From: Hydractinia symbiolongicarpus
Lineage: Eukaryota; Cnidaria; Hydrozoa; Anthoathecata; Hydractiniidae
Length of the DNA stretch: 64,000 nt
Direction of reading: 5' to 3'
Assembly (NCBI RefSeq): GCF_029227915.1
Contig: NC_079880.1
Coordinates: 18,556,001 to 18,620,000 of the forward strand
The position numbers were made by a program, and so were the translations under genes. Shown one piece after another: positions 46,101 to 56,164 of this stretch (positions within the stretch are counted from its first letter, which is position 1; every line of letters begins with the position of its first letter). Below the pieces are notes generated by a model that saw only the letters and a program-made list of their open reading frames with translations, was not told where the DNA came from and did not search any database.

Positions 46101-49100
46101 AGATGAAGAGTCCTAGAGTATTTAATGCTTATTTTAAGCTATGCAGACCCAATACACTGGCTCACAGTTTCCAAAAATACTGCACAGGCATATCATAGCA
46201 TTACGTAATGCACATGCACGCGCAGAAAAGGCAGTAAAGAATGTAAACAAACAACGTAGAAATACAAGTCCCTATCTTGTTTTTGCCTCGGAAATCAAAA
46301 AAATCACCCAACTAAGCTTTGATATGATAAAAAACAAATAATAATGCCTCTACCTAGATGTAATAATTTTTTTTTCAGCTATAATTCATCTATGCATAAC
46401 AAAATTAAGGCGAATGCATTGCCAGAGAAACCGAAGATCACTGTTTCGTTTTCCATCTTTGTTTTAAAACAGAGAAAGCAGTGTAAATAACAGATCAAGA
46501 GAAACAAAGTAGATATCTATTTATAAATAGATATCTACGCGCACGTGGGTTTTTTTGCGATTACTTTCTCTTTCGATTTTTATCAGTGAAAAAAAATATA
46601 CAGTTAATTTAACTATGTCATCGAACTTAGAGGCATCCCTTTATAAGGAAAATACATTGAAAGATTTTAAAATGTGGAGTGAAAATGCCCTAAAAACTTA
46701 TTTAAATCTTCTCGCCAATTCAACTGAGGGGGATTTTGTGTGACTTGTGTAATGGTGGGTTTCACTTTAGTTGTGTTAAGATAAGGACTGAAGAAGATAT
46801 TCCATTGGACTCTGATTCTTTCCTATGTATTAAATGAACACAAGTAATACTATAATTTTTTTTTAATATATAAGTATATATATATAAGAAATAAATACCT
46901 TATAAAAATATAAAATATCTTTTTTATTTACAAATCTTGAATATATATATTCATATATACATTAGATAATAGATTTTCCAAGGCTACATAACGCTCCACA
47001 CACAATAACATCATCAAATAGTTTAATCATACTGATTTGGTAAGATACAAAATGACTTGAGTTTTCTAATAACCTGTTCAACGAGGATTCTTAAATAAAA
47101 CGTTTTTTGCCTTTGAATTCCCTGAGCGAAAGATACTTTACTGCATTTTCTGCGCATGTGTATTACATGTTATGATATGCGCATGCAGTATTTTTTTTGA
47201 AACTGTGAGCCGGTGTATTAGGGCCCGCACTCTACTAAACAACTCCTGGCAACATCCAACGGCACACACATGGAGCCATCTCCCCAATTTCCCTCACATA
47301 GCTTGGGTTAACCCTGGGCTAGTGTAACATTCACCCGCCCATGTTGAATCACCTTTGTTTGTTATGAAGATGTTTTTAAAGTCTAAAATAGAAATCTGTC
47401 CTTGGTTATGTGGAAATTATCCCTCAATCAGTGTTTTCTTGTCTTTAACTACCAATCTCATGTCAGAAGTGCACACTTTTACTTTGGTTCCCGGTGTCTT
47501 TTCTTTATCATCACATCATCACCCTACCTAACTTTAACCCATGCTTTTTTCATCATCACCATCGTGCAAGTAGGAGAAAAGATAAAAAAGCAGCATTAAG
47601 GAAAGGATAAAAAATTGACCTACCTCCAAATAATACAAATCTAGTGGTGTAATCTGGCTGTCTAGAAAGTCTTCATAGGAAGCAAACTCGGTGACAACAT
47701 TGTCTGTGGCTGCCACACTTTCGTCCTCCATATTTATTGTTTACTAGTAACTCTATGGTGCTACGGAAGCACGAAATTTCAAGTCAAGACTCCACACACG
47801 AACGTTTGTCGAAAAGGACTTGATATGAACGATAACATAAGCTTGCTCAAATGGAATCTACACATTCTCGAATTTTATCACAATCCATCGTTTATATACC
47901 CTTCGTTTGCTGATGTCCATAGTGGTCCCAATATTAATCGTTTTTATCAGGTGATCTGATTGAGCAACTAAATTGTGCCTTTAAAAAAAAATTATTTTTT
48001 AGCCCCAAATCAAAATTTGAATCAAATTTTCTCTATTAATACAACTAATTTGAATCATCTAGATGGAGAAATGTCAAAAAAAACAAAGAATAAATGTAAA
48101 CACAATTACACGCAATACCGTTTGTAAGCTTGCGCCACAAGTGTTAACAAAGGGCGCTAAATTGCTATATTTTTACCGTTTTTTTACATCCATCATCAGT
48201 ATGGTGTAATCCTTACCTGTGGATGACTAATGTCATCCTCAGTAAGGTATGTGATGACATGGAGCTGAATGATCTATATGATTATACGCTCTGGGCCTAA
48301 AGGTCTACAACACCCTTTATGGTCTAAGTCTGATCACCATCTTATTACAAATAAAGAATTGAGCCTCATTGTGTTAAATATATAGAATTGCGAAGGAGAT
48401 ATTTGGCGAAATCCAGGTTACCTCACGTGGTCGGCATCATCTTTCAGCAATCGTAGGTAGTGGTGATTATAAGGATCAATGTGTTGGTATTCTGGTTGAT
48501 TGACGGGTGACTAAGTTAAAATTATTGCTAAAGATCGCTGAAATTGCTTCCCAAGCACCCTATAAAGTATACACGCACGGTTACAATTTTTTTTTATACA
48601 TATTTCATCAGAATTGTCGCTGATATTAGTTAGTATACTAACCCAGGTGAGGAGGTTTTGTGAGATGACATTATACCAGCTATCACCGGTGATAATCTGT
48701 CTTTAGACATTGTTTGACGTTAAAGATGAAAAAGTGCAAAACATCAAATAGCCGATGAGTGGTCAGCAAAGAAAGTTACTTCTGATCCATCAGAAACCAG
48801 AAAGCTCAATTGGTTGACAACGCTACCTTTGTTTGATTTCAAATATGCATTAACTAAGAACGAAATTTGAGATGCGGTTAGGGTGAGGTATGGCGGCAAC
48901 CTCCAAATTTTCCGACGCGACGTGCCTGTGGAAAAAGTTTAATTGCTAGCATTCAATGTTTTGTAAAAATGCGGTTTTGTTATGCAGCGACACAACGATC
49001 TTCGAAATCTGACGGCGATATCGTTGGGTGAGGTTAACAAGGATGTAGAAATTGAGCCAGTGTTGAATGATTTGGCTGGTGAGGCGTTTGAAGAGAGGAC

Positions 49101-52100
49101 AGCAAATAGACGAGTTGGTGCAAGACTGTGTTTTGGCTAAAAGTTTAAAAAACGTTTGTGTATATCAGAATTTTTGATCCAGGTTCTAAAAGATCCGAAA
49201 ACACCATCAAACAATGCTTCGCGAAAAACGAGTTGGAGAAAAAACGCCAATATAATAATTGAATCGGAAATGTGAAATAGATCAACTTCTCTTCGTTTTC
49301 TCAATCAATTGTGGTATGGCAAACTAAGTATATTTGCTCAGTAAAAACGGAACGTTTCGTTCAACAACTTTACCTCAGTGAAATTTATATTCGGAGGTCT
49401 CTGGAACTCTTAAAAAATTGCTGATGTCTCACAAATATGACATTTCATAACTCAACGCCAAACGAAATAGCTGAATAGCGTGTGCGGCTTTAAGCGTTTT
49501 TCTCAAGCGTCATTGAAGCAGAACTTCTAGAAGGAGAATAAGACTAAAGCAGGTCGAAACTGGTAATTACTCAGAAAAATAACGCAAAGTCCAAACATTT
49601 TCGGAGTTCACCTTTCAGAGCACTGAGTACTAGTGGTTTAATTAATTTAGCATTTCTAAGCATAAGACCTTGTGATAAGTCTTTCAGAAATGCCATGATT
49701 AAAAGGCGTTAAATACAAGTCAAGTGGTTGAAAAGATACTTGAGGTCGTTGAACATGGTTGCTATGGGCGCTTGTTTACCGGATTGTAAAATATGAACTG
49801 AAATTTATCATTAGCACTACTTTTCCGCTGTATTCTAAGATAAAATTGGTGTTTAAAAATAGATAAAAGACAGTTCTTAATATTTGGCCATTTTTTTCTA
49901 AGGATAACTCCTCCTGCCTTAACAGTGTGGACTGAATTATCTAAAATATATTTCGCGCATAGTGAAGACTGAACTTCCAAATCAAAGAGATTTTATTCTT
50001 CACCTTTTATGTAAATACTTATGTATTTATTGGTTTATTTTCATTGCTTCTAAGTTTTTGTATAACATAGTGCCGTAAATGTTTATTTACTTTTTCCCAT
50101 CTATGTGCAGGAACATATCCTTGGCAACAAGTTAAGTCAATTTTTTAAAAAAATAGATTATAAAATGTTTTTCTAAGCTTAAGCTTCTTATTATATACTA
50201 TTACATTATTTTTTGTTTGTCACATTAGTGTGACTAAATGCAGAGAAACAAAACAAATATTTTTCATTTATTGGTGATAGAAGATCTGTATAAATTTGTC
50301 TCCAGCGAAATCTACTGAGTGTACAGAAATTGTGTACAAGAAAGGCATTGAAGAGACAATGTTCGTATTTTGCATATTCAAAGCTCGAACCTACGTACTT
50401 AAGCTAAGCTCTCCTGTACTTCAAAATTGTTTTATTTGATAAAGTTGCTTGAAAAGTTGAAGTACAAGTTTGTTGCTTTTGTCTCATGTGAGGTATTCAA
50501 TATCGCGTCTTTTTTCCTAAATATTCCCTCAATCAGTGTTTTCTTGTCTTTAACTACCAATCTCATGTCAGAAGTGCACACTTTTACTTTGGTTTTCGGT
50601 GTCTTTTCTTTATCATCACATCATCACCCTACCTAACTTTAACCCATGCTTTTTTCATCGTCACCATCGTGCAAGTACGAGAAAAGATAAAAAAGCAGCA
50701 TTAAGGAAAGGATAAAAAATTGACCTACCTCCAAATAATACAAATCTAGTGGTGTAATCTGGCTGTCTAGAAAGTCTTCATAGGAAGCAAACTCGGTGAC
50801 AACATTGTCTGTGGCTGACACACTTTCGTCCTCCATATTTATTGTTTACTAGTAACTCTATGGTGCTACGGAAGCACGAAATTTCAAGTCAAGACTCCAC
50901 ACACGAACGTTTGTCGAAAAGGACTGGATATGAACGATAACATAAGCTTGCTTAAATGGAATCTACACATTCTCGAATTTTATCACAATCCATCGTTTAT
51001 ATACCCTTCGTTTGCTGATGTCCATAGTGGTCCCAATATTAATCGTTTTTATCAGGTGATCTGATTGAGCAACTAAATTGTGCCTTTAAAAAAAAATTAT
51101 TTTTTAGCCCAGAATCAAAATTTGAATCAAATTTTCTCTATTAATACAAAATCATCTAGATGGAGAAATATCAAAAAAAACAAAGAATAAATGTAAACAC
51201 AATTACACGCAATACCGTTTGTAAGCTTGCGCCACAAGTGTTAACAAAAGGCGCTAAATTGCTATATTTTTACCGTTTTTTTACATCCATCATCAGTATG
51301 GTGTAATCCTTACCTGTGGATAACTAATGTCATCCTCAGTAAGGTATGTGATGACATGGAGCTGAATGATCTATATGATTATACGCTCTGGGCCTAAAGG
51401 TCTACAACACCATTTATGGTCAAGTCTGATCACCATCTTATTACAAATAAAGAATTGAGCCTCATTGTGTTAAATATATAGAATTGCGAAGGAGATATTT
51501 GGCGAAATCCAGGTTACCTCACGTGGTCAGCATTATCTTTGAGCAATCGTAGGTAGTGGTGATTATAACAATCAATATGTTGGTATTCTGGTTGATTGAC
51601 GAGTGTCTAAGTTAAAATTATTGTTAAAGATCGCTGAGATTGCTTCCCAAGCACCCTATAAAGTATACACGCACGGTTACAATTTTTTTATATATATTTT
51701 ATCAGAATTGTCGCTGATATTAGTTACTATACTAACCCGGGTGAGGAGGTTTTGTGAGATGACATTATGCCAGCTATCAACGGTGATAATCTGTCTTTAG
51801 ACATTGTTTGACGTTAAAGATGAAAAAGTGCAAAACATCAAATAGCCGATGAGTGGTCAGCAAAGAAAGTTACTTCTGATCCATCAGAAACCAGAAAGCT
51901 CAATTGGTTGACAACGCTACCTTTGTTTGATTTCAAATATGCATTAACTAAGAACGAAATTTGAGATGCGGTTAGGGTGAGGTATGGCGGCAACCTCCAA
52001 ATTTTCCGACGCGACGTTCCTGTGGAAAAAGTTTAATTGCTAGCATTCAATGTTTTGTAAAAATGCGGTTTTGTTATGCAGCGACACAACGATCTTCGAA

Positions 52101-53930
52101 ATCTGACGGCGATATCGTTGGGTGAGGTTAACAAGGATGTAGAAATTGAGCCAGTGTTGAATGATTTGGCTGGTGAGGCGTTTGAAGAGAGGACAGCAAA
52201 TAGACGAGTTGGTGCAAGACTGTGTTTTGGCTAAAAGTTTAAAAAACGTTTGTGTATATCAGAATTTTTGATCCAGGTTCTAAAAGATCCGAAAACACCA
52301 TCAAACAATGCTTCGCGAAAAACGAGTTGGAGAAAAAACGCCAATATAATAATTGAATCGGAAATGTGAAATAGATCAACTTCTCTTCGTTTTCTCAATC
52401 AATTGTGGTATGGCAAACTAAGTATATTTGCTCAGTAAAAACGGAACGTTTCGTTCAACAACTTTACCTCAGTGAAATTTATATTCGGAGGTCTCTGGAA
52501 CTCTTAAAAAATTGCTGATGTCTCACAAATATGACATTTCATAACTCAACGCCAAACGAAATAGCTGAATAGCGTGTGCGGCTTTAAGCGTTTTTCTCAA
52601 GCGTCATTGAAGCAGAACTTCTAGAAGGAGAATAAGACTAAAGCAGGTCGAAACTGGTAATTACTCAGAAAAATAACGCAAAGTCCAAACATTTTCGGAG
52701 TTCACCTTTCAGAGCACTGAGTACTAGTGGTTTAATTAATTTAGCATTTCTAAGCATAAGACCTTGTGATAAGTCTTTCAGAAATGCCATGATTAAAAGG
52801 CGTTAAATACAAGTCAAGTGGTTGAAAAGATACTTGAGGTCGTTGAACATGGTTGCTATGGGCGCTTGTTTACCGGATTGTAAAATATGAACTGAAATTT
52901 ATCATTAGCACTACTTTTCCGCTGTATTCTAAGATAAAATTGGTGTTTAAAAATAGATAAAAGACAGTTCTTAATATTTGGCCATTTTTTTCTAAGGATA
53001 ACTCCTCCTGCCTTAACAGTGTGGACTGAATTATCTAAAATATATTTCGCGCATAGTGAAGACTGAACTTCCAAATCAAAGAGATTTTATTCTTCACCTT
53101 TTATGTAAATACTTATGTATTTATTGGTTTATTTTCATTGCTTCTAAGTTTTTGTATAACATAGTGCCGTAAATGTTTATTTACTTTTTCCCATCTATGT
53201 GCAGGAACATATCCTTGGCAACAAGTTAAGTCAATTTTTTAAAAAAATAGATTATAAAATGTTTTTCTAAGCTTAAGCTTCTTATTATATACTATTACAT
53301 TATTTTTTGTTTGTCACATTAGTGTGACTAAATGCAGAGAAACAAAACAAATATTTTTCATTTATTGGTGATAGAAGATCTGTATAAATTTGTCTCCAGC
53401 GAAATCTACTGAGTGTACAGAAATTGTGTACAAGAAAGGCATTGAAGAGACAATGTTCGTATTTTGCATATTCAAAGCTCGAACCTACGTACTTAAGCTA
53501 AGCTCTCCTGTACTTCAAAATTGTTTTATTTGATAAAGTTGCTTGAAAAGTTGAAGTACAAGTTTGTTGCTTTTGTCTCATGTGAGGTATTCAATATCGC
53601 GTCTTTTTTCCTAAATATTCCCTCAATCAGTGTTTTCTTGTCTTTAACTACCAATCTCATGTCAGAAGTGCACACTTTTACTTTGGTTTTCGGTGTCTTT
53701 TCTTTATCATCACATCATCACCCTACCTAACTTTAACCCATGCTTTTTTCATCGTCACCATCGTGCAAGTACGAGAAAAGATAAAAAAGCAGCATTAAGG
53801 AAAGGATAAAAAATTGACCTACCTCCAAATAATACAAATCTAGTGGTGTAATCTGGCTGTCTAGAAAGTCTTCATAGGAAGCAAACTCGGTGACAACATT
53901 GTCTGTGGCTGACACACTTTCGTCCTCCAT
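40024..53930 (-). CDS. CFAP299: CFAP299 (C4orf22) orthologue, ten exons, triplicated first exon
   Basis: Cilia- and flagella-associated protein 299 is a small conserved protein of ciliated eukaryotes linked to sperm and cilia; its biochemical role is not settled. Exons on the minus strand: 1 at 53823-53930, 50729-50836 or 47624-47731; then 42430-42483, 41980-42056, 41693-41783, 41443-41481, 41314-41352, 40833-40897, 40675-40729, 40503-40577, 40024-40122. Every junction has GT/AG ends and all phases match, giving a 233-residue product, the size I recall for the human protein. Landmarks: YEDFLDSQITPLDLYYLE, DEELARQLVELGYRGSGE, IVFIRDKNSRGQ, EISGYIDYAQRLK, TEDFEMYFTGKKR, FYNWETQ, LLFKNKRDRKILNVDPK, QVVLYDHITRRK. 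No stop or frameshift was seen. The three first exons sit in a 3.1-kb tandem repeat; any one can splice in phase 0 to exon 2. Confidence 0.93.
40503..40577 (-). CDS. CFAP299: CFAP299 exon 9
   Basis: Acceptor acactgcag, donor CCCAAG|gtatat. It encodes 25 residues, VIAENTSGLLFKNKRDRKIL and NVDPK, both ends in phase 0. The plus-strand frame at 40280-40546 is antisense shadow. Confidence 0.92.
40675..40729 (-). CDS. CFAP299: CFAP299 exon 8
   Basis: Acceptor ttgtgtttag; its first T completes the Ser codon split with exon 7; FYNWETQTCTSNPSANYQ; donor CAA|gtaagt. Confidence 0.92.
40833..40897 (-). CDS. CFAP299: CFAP299 exon 7
   Basis: TEDFEMYFTGKKRFLPRPSD then L plus two nt; donor CTAAG|gtatat. 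The acceptor's pyrimidine tract is a (GTTT)n simple repeat ending in tttag. Confidence 0.92.
41314..41352 (-). CDS. CFAP299: CFAP299 exon 6
   Basis: EISGYIDYAQRLK, 39 nt, acceptor aatctttag, donor AAAG|gtatgg, phase 0 at both ends. Confidence 0.9.
41443..41481 (-). CDS. CFAP299: CFAP299 exon 5
   Basis: TIVFIRDKNSRGQ, 39 nt, acceptor ttttttatag, donor CAA|gtacga, phase 0 at both ends. Confidence 0.9.
41693..41783 (-). CDS. CFAP299: CFAP299 exon 4
   Basis: The first A completes a Lys codon, then TLASSGKNITDPFLKALQQR and EEANRNGKMT; acceptor attttaag, donor ACT|gtaagt. Confidence 0.92.
41980..42056 (-). CDS. CFAP299: CFAP299 exon 3
   Basis: VLKREEFVARKQAAEASRLS then KRSQQ and two nt; acceptor tatattttag, donor CAAAA|gtttgt. 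The phase-2 end matches exon 4. Confidence 0.9.
42430..42483 (-). CDS. CFAP299: CFAP299 exon 2
   Basis: DEELARQLVELGYRGSGE, exactly 18 codons; acceptor tatatctag, donor GCGAG|gtaagt. Confidence 0.93.
42769..43312. mobile_element. MITE with TA target, in CFAP299 intron 1
   Basis: TA at 42767-42768 and 43313-43314 flank inverted ends: CCGTAAATGATTGAATAA on the left, and CCGTTAAATGATCGCATAA as the complement of the right end. Inside, GGGCGTTTATTCAAAAAT-like words repeat several times near both ends (about 42800-42870 and 43190-43300). No coding content. The TA target suggests a mariner/Tc1-type mobiliser. Confidence 0.65.
45812..45965 (+). mobile_element. tRNA-derived SINE of a second family, in CFAP299 intron 1
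   Basis: The A-box-like TGGTAGCTCAGTCAGAAGAG and the B-box-like GGGTTTAATCCCC are spaced as in a tRNA. A non-tRNA body follows (TTGTGGTCCCTCCTGGTAAC), then an A-rich end. The stems do not pair well enough for a functional tRNA. Confidence 0.6.
46509..46538. repeat. Perfect 30-bp palindrome
   Basis: The arm GTAGATATCTATTTA is followed directly by its exact complement. Confidence 0.9.
46615..46743 (+). CDS. Unrecognised short ORF within the 1.1-kb DNA element
   Basis: From an ATG at 46615 it reads MSSNLEASLYKENTLKDFKM, then WSENALKTYLNLLA to TGA. The enclosing open frame starts at 46555. The Lys/Leu-rich helical look resembles an N-terminal SAP-like or DNA-binding segment, but I do not recognise it. 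It could be the start of a lost transposase or chance. Confidence 0.25.
   Translation: MSSNLEASLYKENTLKDFKMWSENALKTYLNLLANSTEGDFV
47223..47352 (-). mobile_element. SINE body fragment, same family as 22255-22460
   Basis: The complement of this block contains GTTGCCAGGAGTTGTTTAGT and TTAACCCAAGC, matching the body of the 22-kb SINE. The tRNA head is missing. Confidence 0.8.
47624..47731 (-). CDS. CFAP299: CFAP299 alternative first exon 1a (nearest)
   Basis: ATG at 47731; MEDESVAATDNVVTEF then ASYEDFLDSQITPLDLYYLE; donor GGAG|gtaggt after 36 codons. It differs from the other two copies by Ala at residue 7 (VAATD, not VSATD). Confidence 0.9.
48740..49560 (+). pseudogene. Retroelement C-terminal remnant, unit 1
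   Basis: Frames in order give RKLNWLTTLPLFDFKYALTK, a damaged RYGG...LQ region, RHNDLRNLTAISLGEVNKDV, IEPVLNDLAGEAFEERTANR and RVGARLCFG. The pattern WLT.LPL....AL.K..FRDA...RYGW, then RHNE.RDLTA.LL.EV, recalls the C-terminal region of retroelement polyproteins common in cnidarian genomes. Stops are frequent. It lies head-to-head with CFAP299 exon 1, so it may form part of the 5' regulatory DNA. Confidence 0.5.
50729..50836 (-). CDS. CFAP299: CFAP299 alternative first exon 1b
   Basis: Same 36 codons as exon 1a with Ser7; ATG at 50836 and the gtaggt donor intact. Confidence 0.88.
51840..52660 (+). pseudogene. Retroelement C-terminal remnant, unit 2
   Basis: Same content as 48740-49560, copied with the tandem unit. 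Confidence 0.5.
53823..53930 (-). CDS. CFAP299: CFAP299 alternative first exon 1c (most distal)
   Basis: Same 36 codons as exon 1b with Ser7; ATG at 53930 and the gtaggt donor intact. Confidence 0.88.
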
Positions 53931-54939
53931 ATTTATTGTTTACTAGTAACTCTATGGTGCTACGGAAGCACGAAATTTCAAGTCAAGACTCCACACACGA
54001 ACGTTTGTCGAAAAGGACTGGATATGAACGATAACATAAGCTTGCTTAAATGGAATCTACACATTCTCGAATTTTATCACAATCCATCGTTTATATACCC
54101 TTCGTTTGCTGATGTCCATAGTGGTCCCAATATTAATCGTTTTTATCAGGTGATCTGATTGAGCAACTAAATTGTGCCTTTAAAAAAAAATTATTTTTTA
54201 GCCCAGAATCAAAATTTGAATCAAATTTTCTCTATTAATACAACTAATTTGAATCATCTAGATGGAGAAATATCAAAAAAAACAAAGAATAAATGTAAAC
54301 ACAATTACACGCAATACCGTTTGTAAGCTTGCGCCACAAGTGTTAACAAAGGGCGCTAAATTGCTATATTTTTACCGTTTTTTTACATCCATCATCAGTA
54401 TGGTGTAATCCTTACCTGTGGATAACTAATGTCATCCTCAGTAAGGTATGTGATGACATGGAGCTGAATGATCTATATGATTATACGCTCTGGGCCTAAA
54501 GGTCTACAACACCCTTTATGGTCAAGTCTGATCACCATCTTATTACAAATAAAGAATTGAGCCTCATTGTGTTAAATATATAGAATTGCGAAGGAGATAT
54601 TTGGCGAAATCCAGGTTACCTCACGTGGTCAGCATTATCTTTGAGCAATCGTAGGTAGTGGTGATTATAAGAATCAATATGTTGGTATTCTGGTTGATTG
54701 ACGAGTGTCTAAGTTAAAATTATTGTTAAAGATCGCTGAGATTGCTTCCCAAGCACCCTATAAAGTATACACGCACGGTTACAATTTTTTTATATATATT
54801 TTATCAGAATTGTCGCTGATATTAGTTACTATACTAACCCGGGTGAGGAGGTTTTGTGAGATGACATTATGCCAGCTATCAACGGTGATAATCTGTCTTT
54901 AGACATTGTTTGACGTTAAAGATGAAAAAGTGCAAAACA

Positions 54940-55750
54940 TCAAATAGCCGATGAGTGGTCAGCAAAGAAAGTTACTTCTGATCCATCAGAAACCAGAAAG
55001 CTCAATTGGTTGACAACGCTACCTTTGTTTGATTTCAAATATGCATTAACTAAGAACGAAATTTGAGATGCGGTTAGGGTGAGGTATGGCGGCAACCTCC
55101 AAATTTTCCGACGCGACGTGCCTGTGGAAAAAGTTTAATTGCTAGCATTCAATGTTTTGTAAAAATGCGGTTTTGTTATGCAGCGACACAACGATCTTCG
55201 AAATCTGACGGCGATATCGTTGGGTGAGGTTAACAAGGATGTAGAAATTGAGCCAGTGTTGAATGATTTGGCTGGTGAGGCGTTTGAAGAGAGGACAGCA
55301 AATAGACGAGTTGGTGCAAGACTGTGTTTTGGCTAAAAGTTTAAAAAACGTTTGTGTATATCAGAATTTTTGATCCAGGTTCTAAAAGATCCGAAAACAC
55401 CATCAAACAATGCTTCGCGAAAAACGAGTTGGAGAAAAAACGCCAATATAATAATTGAATCGGAAATGTGAAATAGATCAACTTCTCTTCGTTTTCTCAA
55501 TCAATTGTGGTATGGCAAACTAAGTATATTTGCTCAGTAAAAACGGAACGTTTCGTTCAACAACTTTACCTCAGTGAAATTTATATTCGGAGGTCTCTGG
55601 AACTCTTAAAAAATTGCTGATGTCTCACAAATATGACATTTCATAACTCAACGCCAAACGAAATAGCTAAATAGCGTGTGCGGCTTTAAGCGTTTTTCTC
55701 AAGCGTCATTGAAGCAGAACTTCTAGAAGGAGAATAAGACTAAAGCAGGT
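54940..55750 (+). pseudogene. Retroelement C-terminal remnant, unit 3
   Basis: Same content as 48740-49560, copied with the tandem unit. Confidence 0.5.
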
Positions 55751-56164
55751 CGAAACTGGTAATTACTCAGAAAAATAACGCAAAGTCCAAACATTTTCGG
55801 AGTTCAACTTTCAGAGCACTGAGTACTAGTGGTTTAATTAATTTAGCATTTCTAAGCATAAGACCTTGTGATAAGTCTTTCAGAAATGCCATGATTAAAA
55901 GGCGTTAAATACAAGTAAAGTGGTTGAAAAGATACTTGAGGTCGTTGAACATGGTTGCTATGGGCGCTTGTTTACCGGATTGTAAAATATGAACTGAAAT
56001 TTATCATTAGCACTACTTTTCCGCTGTATTCTAAGATAAAATTGGTGTTTAAAAATAGATAAAAGACAGTTCTTAATATTTGGCCATTTTTTTCTAAGGA
56101 TAACTCCTCCTGCCTTAACAGTGTACTAAAAAAACACACAAAACATTGGAAGGGTGTACAGCCG

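Larger units (their letters stand above)
46146..47222. mobile_element. DNA element with roughly 95-bp terminal inverted repeats
   Basis: The left end GACCCAATACACTGGCTCAC and the right end (complement GGCCCTAATACACCGGCTCAC) stay complementary for about 95 bp, with shared text CAGTTTC, ATACTGCA, GCATATCATA and GCGCAGAAAA. The interior has a perfect palindrome (46509-46538) and a short frame from 46555. The right end abuts a SINE fragment. The target duplication is unclear. Confidence 0.7.
47416..50522 (-). repeat. 3.1-kb tandem unit, copy 1
   Basis: Begins at TCCCTCAATCAGTG. It contains CFAP299 exon 1a and its upstream region, a plus-strand retroelement remnant (about 48740-49560) and the right end of a TTAA-type element (about 49800-49921). 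It is the most diverged of the three copies. Confidence 0.93.
50523..53616 (-). repeat. 3.1-kb tandem unit, copy 2
   Basis: 3094 bp by the spacing of matching landmarks (49762 and 52856; 50639 and 53733). Nearly identical to copy 3 but with its own changes, for example a 12-bp loss near 51150 and GACGTTCCTG near 52016. Confidence 0.93.
53617..56124 (-). repeat. 3.1-kb tandem unit, copy 3 (truncated)
   Basis: Matches copies 1 and 2 up to CCTTAACAGTGT, then switches to unrelated sequence. About 590 bp of the unit are missing at the right edge. Confidence 0.93.

Noticed and set aside
50427-50636. 69-codon plus-strand frame repeated at 53521-53730
   Set aside because: It lies downstream of CFAP299 exon 1 (in intron 1) on the opposite strand; its repetition follows from the tandem array, not from selection.
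47416-56124. Assembly artefact as the cause of the tandem repeat
   Set aside because: The copies differ by scattered substitutions and a 12-bp indel, and copy 1 has its own amino-acid difference. An artefact is less likely, though long reads would be needed to exclude it.
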